Assembly: GCA_035906055.1 (NCBI GenBank)
Contig: JAMIFV010000004.1
Coordinates: 1 to 22,318, forward strand
DNA: 22,318 bases
Reading direction: 5' to 3'
DNA from: JAMIFV01 sp035906055
GTDB lineage: Bacteria > Pseudomonadota > Alphaproteobacteria > Rickettsiales > JABCZZ01
Below the pieces are notes generated by a model. The model saw only the letters and a program-made list of their open reading frames with translations, did no database searches and was not told the DNA's origin. The first letter of the stretch is position 1. Each line of letters opens with the position of its first letter. Shown piece after piece: positions 6,377 through 14,080 of this stretch. A program made the position numbers and the translations under genes.

Positions 6377-6729
6377 CAGCAGGCCGCTTCGATCATAATC
6401 TCCACGTCGTAACCTCTGGCGGCGAGCTTTGCTTCCACGGTAGCGCGCGCCGGGGTCTTGCCAGCCACCACCCAGGCGTCCCACGCTTTATTCATCTGGT
6501 CGAAGGTCTTGATGTCGGTCAGCCAGATATTGGCCTTGATGATGCGCGTCTTGTCGCTGCCCGCCTTGGCGAGGATCTCGTCAAGCTGCTGCAGCACTTC
6601 CTGCGTTTGTTCGAATACGGATTTGCCCACGGCGGTATCGGCCACCACCCCGGCAGTATATACGATATTATTGTGGATAACGGCTTCGCTCATGCGGCTT
6701 CCCGGCTCGATACGGCGTAAATCGGTCAT
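6376..6729 (-). CDS. ridA: RidA family (YjgF/YER057c/UK114) enamine/imine deaminase
   Basis: A 117-residue full-length Rid protein. The key substrate-carboxylate Arg is present in PARATVEA (Arg95), and the conserved late Glu is at 114 (VEIMIEAA), so hydrolytic deaminase activity on 2-aminoacrylate-type enamines is plausible. The trimer-forming core VYTAGVVADTAVG and the EQTQEVLQQLDEIL helix are typical. The conserved Rid Asn/Tyr positions near the N-terminus are partly altered, so membership of a Rid subfamily other than archetypal RidA is possible. A strong AAGGAG lies 5 bases before the ATG at 6729. It is the first gene of a two-gene unit with greB. Confidence 0.9.
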   Translation of the reverse strand: MTDLRRIEPGSRMSEAVIHNNIVYTAGVVADTAVGKSVFEQTQEVLQQLDEILAKAGSDKTRIIKANIWLTDIKTFDQMNKAWDAWVVAGKTPARATVEAKLAARGYDVEIMIEAAC

Positions 6730-6790
6730 AAAAACTCCTTAAATGAAATAACGAGGTGAAAATAACTTCCGAATAGGTTACAGTGCAAGC

Positions 6791-7975
6791 ATGGAATATG
6801 CACTTATAAACACAATTATCGGCAGTATCGTAACCGCATTCATCTTCGCCATGGCAGCCAAAAGGCTTAAGCTGCCCGCCATTTTCGGTTATCTCATAGC
6901 AGGCGTCATCATCGGGCCGCACACGCCGGGCTTCGTGGCGGATATTTCGCTCGCTAACCAGCTGGCTGAGATAGGCATCATATTACTCATGTTCGGCGTA
7001 GGTCTGCATTTCTCCTTCCGCGACCTGATGGACAGCCGCAGGATAGCGCTGCCCGGCGCATTGGCACAAATGATCAGCGCTACGGTCATCGGTGCCGGCC
7101 TTGCGGCGACGCTGGGACATGATGCGCTTTCCTCGCTCATCTTCGGCTTTTCGCTTTCAGTAGCCAGTACCATCGTGCTGCTGCGTTCGCTGGAGCAACG
7201 CAACCTGCTGGAAAGCCACGGCGGCAAGATAGCGGTAAGCTGGCTCATCGTGGAAGACATCGCCATGGTACTGGCGCTGGTGATGATCCCCGTGATCGCC
7301 GATATCAGCCACGGCCATCAGGAGGCTTCGTTCCTGCTCATTGCCAGCACGGCGCTTTCAGTGCTGTTTAAAACCGCAGGGTTTTTCGTGTTCATGCTGG
7401 TGGTGGGCAGGCGCATTCTGCCGTGGCTGCTGGTGAGCATTGCCCGCATGCGTTCGGCGGAGCTTAACACGCTGGGCATGCTGGCTGTTGCGCTTGGCTT
7501 TGCCTCTGTCGCGTATGCGGTGTTCGACGCATCGCTGGCGCTGGGCGCGTTCCTTGCCGGGGTGATGCTCAACGAAAGCGAAATAGGTAAGAAATCCGCC
7601 GAAAGCACGCTGCCGCTGCGCGATGTTTTCTCGGTGTTGTTCTTCGTGTCGGTGGGCATGCTGTTCGACCCCGCGACGCTGCTGCGCCACCCGGTGGCCG
7701 TGGCGCTTACCTGCTTTATCATCGTGGTGGCCAAGGGGGCGGTGGCGCTGGCTATCACCAACACCTTCAAATTGCCTAAGACTGCTGGATACGCTGTGGC
7801 CATCGGCCTGTCGCAGATCGGCGAGTTCTCCTTCATCCTTGGCGGGTTAGCGCTTTCCAAGGGGCTGATAACCGACATGCTTTATAACCTGATTCTTGCC
7901 GGGGCGATGCTTTCCATCGTCATCAATCCTCTTTTATTCCGCGCATACGACGCCCGTTGCGCAAAGAAATCCTAG
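6791..7975 (+). CDS. CPA2 cation:proton antiporter (Kef/YbaL-type membrane domain only)
   Basis: A 394-residue polytopic protein, about 12-13 predicted membrane segments. Family signatures are LPAIFGYLIAGVIIGPHTPG (first re-entrant/helix region), AEIGIILLMFGVGLHFS, the helix with SWLIVEDIAMVLAL carrying the acidic pair of the ion path, and ALGAFLAGVMLNES. The sequence stops soon after the last helix (LLFRAYDARCAKKS). The C-terminal TrkA-N/RCK domain found in KefB/KefC and YbaL, which gates transport through NAD(H) or glutathione binding, is absent. It probably exchanges K+ or Na+ for protons across the inner membrane. It diverges from ridA with a 61-base shared upstream region. No convincing Shine-Dalgarno precedes the ATG. 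Confidence 0.9.
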   Translation: MEYALINTIIGSIVTAFIFAMAAKRLKLPAIFGYLIAGVIIGPHTPGFVADISLANQLAEIGIILLMFGVGLHFSFRDLMDSRRIALPGALAQMISATVIGAGLAATLGHDALSSLIFGFSLSVASTIVLLRSLEQRNLLESHGGKIAVSWLIVEDIAMVLALVMIPVIADISHGHQEASFLLIASTALSVLFKTAGFFVFMLVVGRRILPWLLVSIARMRSAELNTLGMLAVALGFASVAYAVFDASLALGAFLAGVMLNESEIGKKSAESTLPLRDVFSVLFFVSVGMLFDPATLLRHPVAVALTCFIIVVAKGAVALAITNTFKLPKTAGYAVAIGLSQIGEFSFILGGLALSKGLITDMLYNLILAGAMLSIVINPLLFRAYDARCAKKS

Positions 7976-7990
7976 GAATTTCCTCGCTTC

Positions 7991-8006
7991 TGGCACGCAC
8001 ATTGCA
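7991..8006 (+). promoter_or_regulatory. Sigma-54 (RpoN) -24/-12 promoter
   Basis: TGGCACG (7991-7997), four bases, then TTGCA (8002-8006): an essentially perfect match to the consensus TGGCACG-N4-TTGCW with the invariant GG and GC ten bases apart. The predicted start near 8017-8018 lies about 28 bases before the ATG at 8046, leaving room for the GAGGAG ribosome binding site. An enhancer-binding activator would be required; its site was not identified. Confidence 0.8.
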
Positions 8007-8045
8007 AGGATATCCCTGCAAATGAAATCTGCGTGAGGAGAAACT

Positions 8046-8495
8046 ATGGCAATATCAGCAGTTAGCAGCCGTAACCTGTTCGCCGAGGTGCCCGGCGGCA
8101 GCGCGAACGGGCAGAATGTGCCGGGTGACGCGTTCTCAGCGGCGCTCGCCAAGGCAGTGGGCAATGTGGCTTCCACCACCAGGAGCGACAAGGACCCGGT
8201 GAAGGAGTTCCTCGATTATATGAATATGTCGCCCGGCGAGCGCATGCTGTATGCGTGGCTCAAGCAGAAGGGCATCAGCAAGGAAGAATTCGACTCCATG
8301 CCTGCCGAAAAGAAGCAGAAGCTCATCGACGAGATGAAGCGCGAGATCGAGATGAAGGTGAAGCAGAAGGCGGAAGCCGAAATGGTGCGCAGGAGTATAC
8401 AGCGTGCAGAACAGGTTAAACGGCCCGAACCTAAAGAGCGTGTTGAAGAGTCCCGGCCCGTTGGCGAAGAGAAGCTTACGGATATTCTTGCCTGA
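8046..8495 (+). CDS. Hypothetical charged coiled-coil protein under a sigma-54 promoter
   Basis: A 149-residue, highly charged protein with no signal peptide or membrane segment. The N-terminal 45 residues are Ser/Gly/Ala-rich and probably flexible. A compact helical part follows (PVKEFLDYMNMSPGERMLY, WLKQKGISKEEFDSMPAEKK), then a long Lys/Glu coiled-coil (residues about 95-130, EMKREIEMKVKQKAEAEMVRR). The 'MSPGERM..WL...GIS.EEFDSM' pattern resembles small uncharacterised alphaproteobacterial proteins, without a family name I can give. A strong GAGGAG precedes the ATG. The sigma-54 promoter upstream suggests control by flagellar, nitrogen or stress-related activators; no flagellar gene is nearby. 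The function is unknown. Confidence 0.82.
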   Translation: MAISAVSSRNLFAEVPGGSANGQNVPGDAFSAALAKAVGNVASTTRSDKDPVKEFLDYMNMSPGERMLYAWLKQKGISKEEFDSMPAEKKQKLIDEMKREIEMKVKQKAEAEMVRRSIQRAEQVKRPEPKERVEESRPVGEEKLTDILA

Positions 8496-8521
8496 CGCGC
8501 CACGCACCGCTATCAGTGGAT

Positions 8522-9730
8522 ATGGGAACGATCGCGATAATCGGCGCGGGTCCCGCCGGGCTTATGGCGGCGGAGATACTGGCGCAGGCAGGACATGGCG
8601 TTACGGTCTATGACCGTATGCAGACGCCTGCGCGTAAATTTCTGATGGCCGGACGCGGCGGGCTTAACCTCACCCACAGCGAGCCTCTGGACAAGTTCCT
8701 CACGCGTTATGGTGCCGCACAGCAATGGCTTGCTCCTTATATCACCGCATTCCCCCCTGAAGCCCTGCGCGCATGGTGCGAGGGGCTGGGGCAGGAGACA
8801 TTCGTCGGCAGCAGCGGGCGCGTATTCCCGCGTGCCATGAAAGCGGCGCCTTTACTGCGTGCATGGCTAAGGCGGCTGGATGGTTACGGCGTGCGCTTTA
8901 TGCCCTCTTACACATGGCGCGGTTGGGAGAATGACCGGCTGGTGTTTGAAACACCGGATAAGCAGAAATACTGGGTTAAAGCCGACGCCACATTGCTGGC
9001 GCTGGGCGGTGCAAGCTGGCCAAGGCTTGGCTCTGCCGGAAGCTGGGTGGATATTCTGGAGCGCGAAGGGGTGCCCATCGCCCCGTTGCAGCCCGCCAAT
9101 TGCGGTTTTACGGTGGAATGGTCGGAGTATTTTCGCACGCGTTTTTCGGGTCAGCCGCTGAAACCCGTTTCCATCACCTGTGACGACGTGACACGGCGTG
9201 GCGAAGCAATTGTTACCGCCACGGGGCTGGAGGGCGGTGCGGTCTATACGCTTTCCACCCAATTGCGCCAGGCGATCGCGAACCATGGCAAAGCGGAAGT
9301 GACGCTGGACCTACGCCCCGGCATGACGGTGGATGCGCTTGCGGAGAAACTTAAAGCAACGCGCGGCAGGCAGTCTTTCAGCAATTACCTGAAGCGGGCG
9401 GGCATCTCACCGCTGCTGATGGCCCTGCTGCGCGAAGTGGCCACGCAGGAGCGGCTCAACAACTCTTCGCCGCATGAACTCGCCCGGCTGTTTAAATCCT
9501 TTCCGCTTACTTTCACCGGCACCGCAGGCATGGCGCGCGCCATATCGTCTGCGGGTGGTATTAAACGCGAAGCCGTGGATGCGTATTTCAAACTGCCCGG
9601 CGACGCAGGCGTATTCGTGGCAGGCGAAATGCTGGACTGGGAAGCGCCCACCGGCGGCTATCTGCTGCAGGCCTGCTTCAGCACCGCCGTGGCGGCGGCG
9701 GAAGGCATAAAGCGTTTACTTGTGCTTTAA
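8522..9730 (+). CDS. HI0933-like FAD-dependent oxidoreductase (PP_4765/TIGR03862-type flavoprotein)
   Basis: A protein of about 402 residues with an N-terminal Rossmann dinucleotide site (IAIIGAGPAGLMAAEILA) and the family motif KFLMAGRGGLNLTHSE. A middle insertion domain (about residues 190-330) follows, and a C-terminal FAD-binding end reads GVFVAGEMLDWEAPTGGYLLQ. This combination marks the HI0933-like/BaiN-type flavoprotein superfamily. The shorter form with LLALGGASWPRLGSAG and SSGRVFPRAMKAAPLLRAWL fits the PP_4765 subgroup. The physiological substrate is unknown. The start is uncertain: ATG at 8522 or GTG at 8516, neither with a clear ribosome binding site. It follows the coiled-coil gene by 26 bases and may be read from the same sigma-54 transcript. 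Confidence 0.9.
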   Translation: MGTIAIIGAGPAGLMAAEILAQAGHGVTVYDRMQTPARKFLMAGRGGLNLTHSEPLDKFLTRYGAAQQWLAPYITAFPPEALRAWCEGLGQETFVGSSGRVFPRAMKAAPLLRAWLRRLDGYGVRFMPSYTWRGWENDRLVFETPDKQKYWVKADATLLALGGASWPRLGSAGSWVDILEREGVPIAPLQPANCGFTVEWSEYFRTRFSGQPLKPVSITCDDVTRRGEAIVTATGLEGGAVYTLSTQLRQAIANHGKAEVTLDLRPGMTVDALAEKLKATRGRQSFSNYLKRAGISPLLMALLREVATQERLNNSSPHELARLFKSFPLTFTGTAGMARAISSAGGIKREAVDAYFKLPGDAGVFVAGEMLDWEAPTGGYLLQACFSTAVAAAEGIKRLLVL

Positions 9731-9772
9731 GATAGATTTTCTATAACTTCAGGACATATCAACGGAGGAATT

Positions 9773-10120
9773 ATGAGTTATACAGGCGGCTGCCATTGCG
9801 GCGCCATCAGGTTTGAACTGAATGCACCCATCGAGCGCGTGCTGGACTGCAACTGCTCCATCTGCTCCAAGCGCGGGCATGTGCTGGCATTTGCGCCTGC
9901 AAGCGCGTTTGACCTGAAGCAGGGGCAGGAGGCGCTGGCCGATTACCAGTTCGGCAAGAAGACCATCCACCACATGTTCTGCAGGCATTGCGGCGTGGGC
10001 GCGTTCGGCGGCGGCAGGATGCCCGACGGCACCGAAACCGTGGCGGTGAATGTGCGCTGCCTTGACGATTTCGATTACAGCGCGCTGCCGATCGACCATT
10101 ATGACGGCAAGAACCTGTAA
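9773..10120 (+). CDS. GFA family (glutathione-dependent formaldehyde-activating-like) zinc protein
   Basis: A 115-residue single-domain protein of the GFA/CENP-V fold. Zinc ligands are arranged as in the family: Cys7 and Cys9 (GGCHCG), Cys26, Cys28 and Cys31 (DCNCSIC), and Cys70 and Cys73 (FCRHCG). The founding member Gfa binds glutathione and formaldehyde, but most members are of unknown function, so formaldehyde detoxification should not be assumed. A strong ribosome binding site (GGAGGA) precedes the ATG. Its stop overlaps the start of the ABC ATPase gene (TAATG at 10118-10122), implying translational coupling and making it the first gene of a four-gene unit. Confidence 0.92.
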   Translation: MSYTGGCHCGAIRFELNAPIERVLDCNCSICSKRGHVLAFAPASAFDLKQGQEALADYQFGKKTIHHMFCRHCGVGAFGGGRMPDGTETVAVNVRCLDDFDYSALPIDHYDGKNL

Positions 10121-10869
10121 TGCCCCCTTCACCCGTACTCGTTGCCAGCGACCTGCGCAAGGACTACCGCGCCAAAACGGCGGTGGACGGCGTATCTTTC
10201 AGCGTGTCGCACGGGGAGGTGGTGGGGCTGCTGGGGCCTAACGGCGCGGGCAAGACCACGACCATCAACATGGTGCTGGGCGTATTGCAGCCAACGTCCG
10301 GCAGTATCCGCATCAATGGTGTGGATGCGCTGCGCCAGCGTGTGCGCGCGATGCAGGGCACCAACTTCGCCGCCGTCTACGCACCGCTGCCGGGCAACCT
10401 CACCGTGATGCAGAACCTCACCGTGTTCGGCAAGCTTTATACCGTGCCCAAGCTCAAAGCCCGCATCGAGGAAGTGATAGAGCAGTTCGACCTGCAGGAT
10501 TTCCGCCATACCAAATGCGGCGTTATGTCCTCAGGCGAACAGACGCGCGTCTGCCTTGCCAAGGCCATGCTCAACAAGCCGAGCCTGCTGCTGCTGGACG
10601 AGCCCACCGCCTCGCTCGACCCCTCCAAGGCGCATGAGATACGCGAGAAGATAAAAGCCATCGTGGCGGGCGGGGAGTGCGGCGTGCTGTGGACTTCGCA
10701 CAATATGCATGAGGTGCAACAGGTCTGCGACCGCGTGCTGTTCCTCTCCAGGGGCAGGATATTGCTGGAAGGCGACCCGCGTTTGTTGCCCGGACAGCAC
10801 GGTCATGCCACGCTGGATGATTTATTCATCGCGGTGGCGCGCGAGCCGCTAACCTTTAATGAAGGGTAA
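10120..10869 (+). CDS. ABC transporter ATP-binding protein
   Basis: A 249-residue nucleotide-binding subunit. Walker A is GPNGAGKTT (39-47), the signature is a variant, MSSGEQTR (136-143) instead of LSGGQ, Walker B is LLLLDEPTASLD, and the switch His lies in TSHNMHEV. The Q-loop Gln is probably Gln79 (MQGTNF). The NodI/DrrA-like class pairs with ABC-2 permeases, and the permease gene follows 3 bases later. Together they should form a small exporter at the inner membrane; the cargo cannot be inferred. The start ATG overlaps the stop of the upstream GFA gene, and no independent ribosome binding site is visible. Confidence 0.94.
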   Translation: MPPSPVLVASDLRKDYRAKTAVDGVSFSVSHGEVVGLLGPNGAGKTTTINMVLGVLQPTSGSIRINGVDALRQRVRAMQGTNFAAVYAPLPGNLTVMQNLTVFGKLYTVPKLKARIEEVIEQFDLQDFRHTKCGVMSSGEQTRVCLAKAMLNKPSLLLLDEPTASLDPSKAHEIREKIKAIVAGGECGVLWTSHNMHEVQQVCDRVLFLSRGRILLEGDPRLLPGQHGHATLDDLFIAVAREPLTFNEG

Positions 10870-10872
10870 CGC

Positions 10873-11661
10873 ATGAACCTGCAACGCATAGAAGCGATCG
10901 TTTTGCGGCAATATTACCTGTTGCGCGGCAGTCTCACGCGTGTTTTCCCGTTATTCGTGTGGGTGGTGATCGACATGGTGCTCTGGGGGTACATTGCGCG
11001 CTACCTCGGCAGCGTAGGGCAGGCGGGGCTTAACTTCACCACGCTGTTCTTGGGCGCGGTGCTATTGTGGGACTTTCTCACCCGTGTGATGCACGGCGTG
11101 ACGATGGCGTTCTTTGAGGATGTCTGGTCGCGCAATTTCCTCAATATGTTCGCAGCCCCCCTGTCGGTGAAGGAATATATCGGCGGGCTGGTGCTTTCCA
11201 GCATCCTTACCAGTGCGTTCGGCCTTGTGGCCATGCTGCTGGTGGCACAGGGCGTATTCGGCCTGTCGCTTACGGCGTATGGCGCGGGGCTGGTGCCGGG
11301 GCTGTTCACGCTCTTCCTGTTCGGTATAGCGCTGGGTGTGCTGGGTTGCGCCACGGTGCTCAGGCTCGGCCCTGCGGCGGAATGGCTCATCTGGTCGGTT
11401 CCGGCGCTGCTGTCGCCCTTTGCCTGCGTGTTTTATCCGCTGGCCACGCTGCCTGAGTGGATGCAGTACGTGTCCCACCTGATGCCCGCCATGTACGTGT
11501 TTGAAGCGTTGCGCGGCGGAGCTGCGGGTGCCAGCCTCACAGGCGGCATGCTGCTGGCCGCACTCTATGTGCTGCTTTCCTGCGTGGTGTTCGTGCGCGT
11601 ATATCGCCATGCGCTCAAAAGCGGCCTCATCGCGCGCTACAGCGCCGAGAGCATCAGCTGA
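10873..11661 (+). CDS. ABC-2 type transporter permease
   Basis: A 262-residue membrane protein with about six predicted helices: FPLFVWVVIDMVLWGYIA (25-42), NFTTLFLGAVLLWDFL, ILTSAFGLVAMLLVAQGVFG, LVPGLFTLFLFGIALGVLG, LIWSVPALLSPFACVFYPL and GGMLLAALYVLLSCVVFVRV. The motif 'hhSPFACVFYPLATLP.WM..hS.hhPhhYhFE.hR' near the end is typical of ABC-2/NodJ-like permeases. It pairs with the preceding ATPase (3-base gap). Its stop overlaps the next gene by one base (TGATG at 11659-11663), so all four genes of this group are tightly coupled. Confidence 0.92.
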   Translation: MNLQRIEAIVLRQYYLLRGSLTRVFPLFVWVVIDMVLWGYIARYLGSVGQAGLNFTTLFLGAVLLWDFLTRVMHGVTMAFFEDVWSRNFLNMFAAPLSVKEYIGGLVLSSILTSAFGLVAMLLVAQGVFGLSLTAYGAGLVPGLFTLFLFGIALGVLGCATVLRLGPAAEWLIWSVPALLSPFACVFYPLATLPEWMQYVSHLMPAMYVFEALRGGAAGASLTGGMLLAALYVLLSCVVFVRVYRHALKSGLIARYSAESIS

Positions 11662-12074
11662 TGACGGTGCATCTGGTCAAGCTTTGCGTAGGTGCGGAAA
11701 GTATTCAGGACCTTGAGGACTGGCAGCGCGCCCGCACAAAGCAAAAACAGGCGCTCATGCACATCACGCGCAATACGCCCAAACGAGCGCAAGAGGTGCT
11801 GGATGGCGGCTCGCTTTACTGGGTGATTAAGAGCTTTGTCTGCGCGCGCCAGCGTATAGTGGAACTCAGGCCGTTGCAGATAGACGGCATTGTCCATTGC
11901 GGACTGATTTATGACGCGCAGCTGGTGCGCGTGCGCCCGCAGCCGCGCCGGGCTTTTCAGGGCTGGCGCTACCTTGAGGCGAAGGATGCCCCGCCCGATA
12001 TGAAGCGCGGCTCCGCTGAGGCCGACATGCCTGACGACATGCGCCGCGAGCTGGCGGAACTGGGTCTGCTTTAA
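11661..12074 (+). CDS. DUF1489 family protein
   Basis: A 137-residue protein beginning MTVHLVKLCVGAESIQDLEDW, the hallmark N-terminus of the alphaproteobacterial DUF1489 family. Also visible are HITRNTPKRAQEVLDGGSLYWVIKSFVCARQRI and a C-terminal RAFQGWRYLEAKDAPPD. No enzyme motif is evident. One plausible reading of the family is a cytosolic RNA- or protein-processing accessory, but that is unproven. The start overlaps the permease stop by one base. The stop (12072-12074) overlaps by 3 bases the stop of the convergent gene on the minus strand. Confidence 0.9.
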   Translation: MTVHLVKLCVGAESIQDLEDWQRARTKQKQALMHITRNTPKRAQEVLDGGSLYWVIKSFVCARQRIVELRPLQIDGIVHCGLIYDAQLVRVRPQPRRAFQGWRYLEAKDAPPDMKRGSAEADMPDDMRRELAELGLL

Positions 12075-12361
12075 TATTCGTCTTGCGGCTGGAGTGGAGA
12101 GTGTATCCATTCCCAATGCCCGATCAGTTTGCTTTCAGCATCATCGTTTTCATGATGATAATGATGAGCATGAGGATAAGGGAAACTTGTATCTCCTTCT
12201 TTAAAGCCATTGCTGCTTAGGTAGTGGATATATCTATCCATGTCGCCATACGCATAGATGATATTATGCTGGTCATATACCAGAGTATCACTGAATTTTA
12301 CATATGCTGGATCTTGGTTCATAGACTCTGTCTTAGCATGCCAATAAAAAACCGGCATCAT
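12071..12361 (-). CDS. Small hypothetical His/Asp-rich protein
   Basis: A 96-residue frame I do not recognise. It is rich in Tyr and His, with YPHAHHYHHENDD near the C-terminus, which could bind metal, and HWEWIHSPLQPQDEY at the end. There is no signal peptide or membrane segment. The first ATG (12359-12361) sits inside the terminator hairpin downstream of the HU gene. An internal ATG at 12322 (MNQDPAYVKF) would give 83 residues, but its ribosome binding site is weak. Codon use is more AT-rich than the surrounding core genes. It is either a small acquired gene read from its own weak promoter or a spurious frame; the protein-like composition favours the former. Confidence 0.5.
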   Translation of the reverse strand: MMPVFYWHAKTESMNQDPAYVKFSDTLVYDQHNIIYAYGDMDRYIHYLSSNGFKEGDTSFPYPHAHHYHHENDDAESKLIGHWEWIHSPLQPQDEY

Positions 12362-12380
12362 ATTGCTATGATGCCGGTTT
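12345..12380 (-). terminator. Rho-independent terminator of the HU gene
   Basis: A perfect 14-bp stem, AAACCGGCATCATA (12349-12362) against TATGATGCCGGTTT (12367-12380), with a 4-base loop. On the minus strand it is followed by TTTTTTATT. It begins 17 bases after the HU stop codon (12398). The stem also contains the first ATG of the small downstream gene. Confidence 0.9.
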
Positions 12381-12397
12381 AATTAGGTGTGTACCAA

Positions 12398-12748
12398 TTA
12401 CTTGGTAGCAGCGGCCTTGATCTTGGCAAGAGCGCGGATCTTGACGCGGACGGAAGCGGGCTTTGCAGCGGCTTTCATCATTTCACCGGTTGCCGGGTTG
12501 CGGATCAGGGTGCCGGCCTTGCGGGCGGGGATGGAGCGCAGAACAACTTTGAACAGGCCGGGGAAGGTGAATTCGCCGATGCCGTTGGGGTGAACGGAAC
12601 CGAGCATAGCGGATTCGAGTTCAGCGAGAACATCGTTCACCTGCTTACGGGAGAGTTCGGTCTTTTCAGCGATGAGGCCAACGAGGGCGGATTTGGTGAG
12701 TTTTTCTTTTACCGCGCGAACGGGTTTAGCAGCAGGTTTGGAAGCCAT
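12398..12748 (-). CDS. HU/IHF-family (DNABII) DNA-binding protein
   Basis: A 116-residue histone-like protein. A basic Ala/Pro/Lys N-terminal extension (MASKPAAKPVRAVKEK, about 16 residues) precedes the HU fold: LTKSALVGLIAEKTELSRKQVNDVLAELESAM, then GIGEFTFPGLFKVVLRSIPARKAG and the beta-arm tip RNPATGE with the DNA-intercalating Pro. A second basic segment ends the protein (KPASVRVKIRALAKIKAAATK). This is the divergent HU type common in Alphaproteobacteria rather than canonical HupA/B. The ATG at 12748 has AAGGAG 8 bases upstream. It is transcribed alone, from the extended -10 promoter near 12877 to the terminator at 12345-12380. Confidence 0.93.
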   Translation of the reverse strand: MASKPAAKPVRAVKEKLTKSALVGLIAEKTELSRKQVNDVLAELESAMLGSVHPNGIGEFTFPGLFKVVLRSIPARKAGTLIRNPATGEMMKAAAKPASVRVKIRALAKIKAAATK

Positions 12749-12876
12749 GATAGTCTCCTTGGTTGGGTTGAGGGAATATTGCGCGGCCAAGCCTACTGCG
12801 GCTTTCGCAAGGATGCAAACGCTAAATTCAACAGGGTGTGCGATTTTTAGCGGCTGCCACGTGGCTTGCGCATCGT

Positions 12877-12885
12877 ATTATAGCA
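12877..12885 (-). promoter_or_regulatory. Extended -10 promoter for the HU gene
   Basis: The minus strand reads TGCTATAAT, a perfect TATAAT with the TGn extension. No good -35 hexamer is present at 16-18 bases, which suits the extended -10 class. The predicted start is near 12870, giving a leader of about 120 bases before the HU ATG. Confidence 0.65.
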
Positions 12886-12986
12886 GTCTACTGACGCACA
12901 TGACCCGAAGGTGGATAATCATTTGAGCTGTAAACAGATAGCAGCGATAGTGAAGTAACGTGAAGAAACCGAGTGATGTCTTCCCA

Positions 12987-13751
12987 TTAGTATAGCCTGA
13001 AAGAGGTCTGGCAGATGGTGCCCGTATCGGTGAGGTAGCTATTGTCAGACTGGCTGCAATAGCTGGTCAGGCTGTCAGAAGAATAAGACCATATTTTTCC
13101 TGACAACGGTTTGCCATCGTCCATCTTGGTATCGATCGCTCTGGCCTGCGCAATGGTAAAAATTCCACAACCATCATTGGAATGCTCTGGTTTTGGAGCC
13201 GACATGCAGATAGTTGCATGTGCCCATATCCCCGCTGGGAAGCCGTAAACATCAGTGAGCTGGTCCGGTCTCGTTCCTGTGTTCTCAGCTTGCCATTGCC
13301 CTGCTGCGATGATGCCCGCGGCCGTATTCAACGCTGTGCGGGGATATCCTGTGCCAAGGGTAAAGGTGCCATCATATGCGCCCTTTATCATAGTGCTGGC
13401 GGTAAGATGGATGAAGAATAATGGGAGTTCCCCATCAAACGAGCCATCGGGGGTGGTATAGGATGCATAGTTTTGTGTTTCTGCTTCCAGCGTTTCATTG
13501 CCATTGCCGTTATTACCAAGGCTAAAAGTCGAAGCATTGTTGCAATCCCCGGGTAGGCAGGCGTATTTACCTTTGAAGGTATTCACTGCTGTGGCAAGAT
13601 CCTGAAACTGAGCAATTTGTGCACGCACGGCAGCTAAGTTAATGAGATCCCTTCCCACCAGAACGCCTCCAATAATCAGTCCTATAATGACCAGGACGAT
13701 GGAAATTTCGATGAGGGTAAATGCACGCATGCTTTTTGCTGGTTGGGCCAT
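12987..13751 (-). CDS. Large pilin-like protein with prepilin N-terminal methylation domain
   Basis: A 254-residue protein with a short leader and the class III prepilin signal: SMRA^FTLIEISIVLVIIGL, cleavage expected before Phe9-10, with Ala rather than Gly at -1 and Glu at +5. The globular part has YACLPGDCNNAS, paired Cys residues (for disulfides), and DTKMDDGKPLSGKIW, a motif shared with the next pilin gene. It should be an inner-membrane (pseudo)pilin assembled by a type IV pilus or type II secretion machine; its large size suggests a minor or tip pilin. It could equally start at the internal Met8. No Shine-Dalgarno is obvious. Confidence 0.85.
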   Translation of the reverse strand: MAQPAKSMRAFTLIEISIVLVIIGLIIGGVLVGRDLINLAAVRAQIAQFQDLATAVNTFKGKYACLPGDCNNASTFSLGNNGNGNETLEAETQNYASYTTPDGSFDGELPLFFIHLTASTMIKGAYDGTFTLGTGYPRTALNTAAGIIAAGQWQAENTGTRPDQLTDVYGFPAGIWAHATICMSAPKPEHSNDGCGIFTIAQARAIDTKMDDGKPLSGKIWSYSSDSLTSYCSQSDNSYLTDTGTICQTSFRLY

Positions 13752-14080
13752 AGTTCATGTTAACTATTTTGTGTTTAAATTTCAATAAGAGTCGATTCAG
13801 GTGATTGCCTAGTGAGTCCTTAGTATGTCTGCAATTAACATTATAATACAGTAGATTGATTGTCCATGTGTATTTGAGCGCCTGTCATGCGTTTATCTGC
13901 TTTTTTTCTGCATCTTCGAAGGGAGGGGCAAATGCCATATCGTTAAAGTGGAAGGTTTTTTTTAAGAAAAACTATCCGGTAATCAGGTAGTCCATGGCTG
14001 GAATGGTAAAGATTTCCCCTGAGCAAAAGATGTTTGGATAAGGGATTGCTTTATAGCGCCTGTGGAATCAAGAAAACGTT
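13752..14080. other. Intergenic stretch between two pilin-like genes
   Basis: 329 bases without a plausible gene. It is AT-rich, with a T/A-rich block near 13960-13972 (TTTTTTTT then AAGAAAAA). It must hold the 3' end signals of the gene at 14081 and the promoter of the gene ending upstream at 13751, but I see no clear terminator hairpin or sigma70 hexamer pair. Confidence 0.5.

Noticed and set aside
6730..6790. Sigma70 promoter for ridA-greB (TTGCAC, 17 bases, TTATTT on the minus strand)
   Set aside because: The -10 matches only half of the consensus; too weak to annotate.
12398..12790. HU gene starting at 12790
   Set aside because: The ATG at 12748 has an AAGGAG ribosome binding site and begins the usual basic head; the upstream 14 codons lack both.
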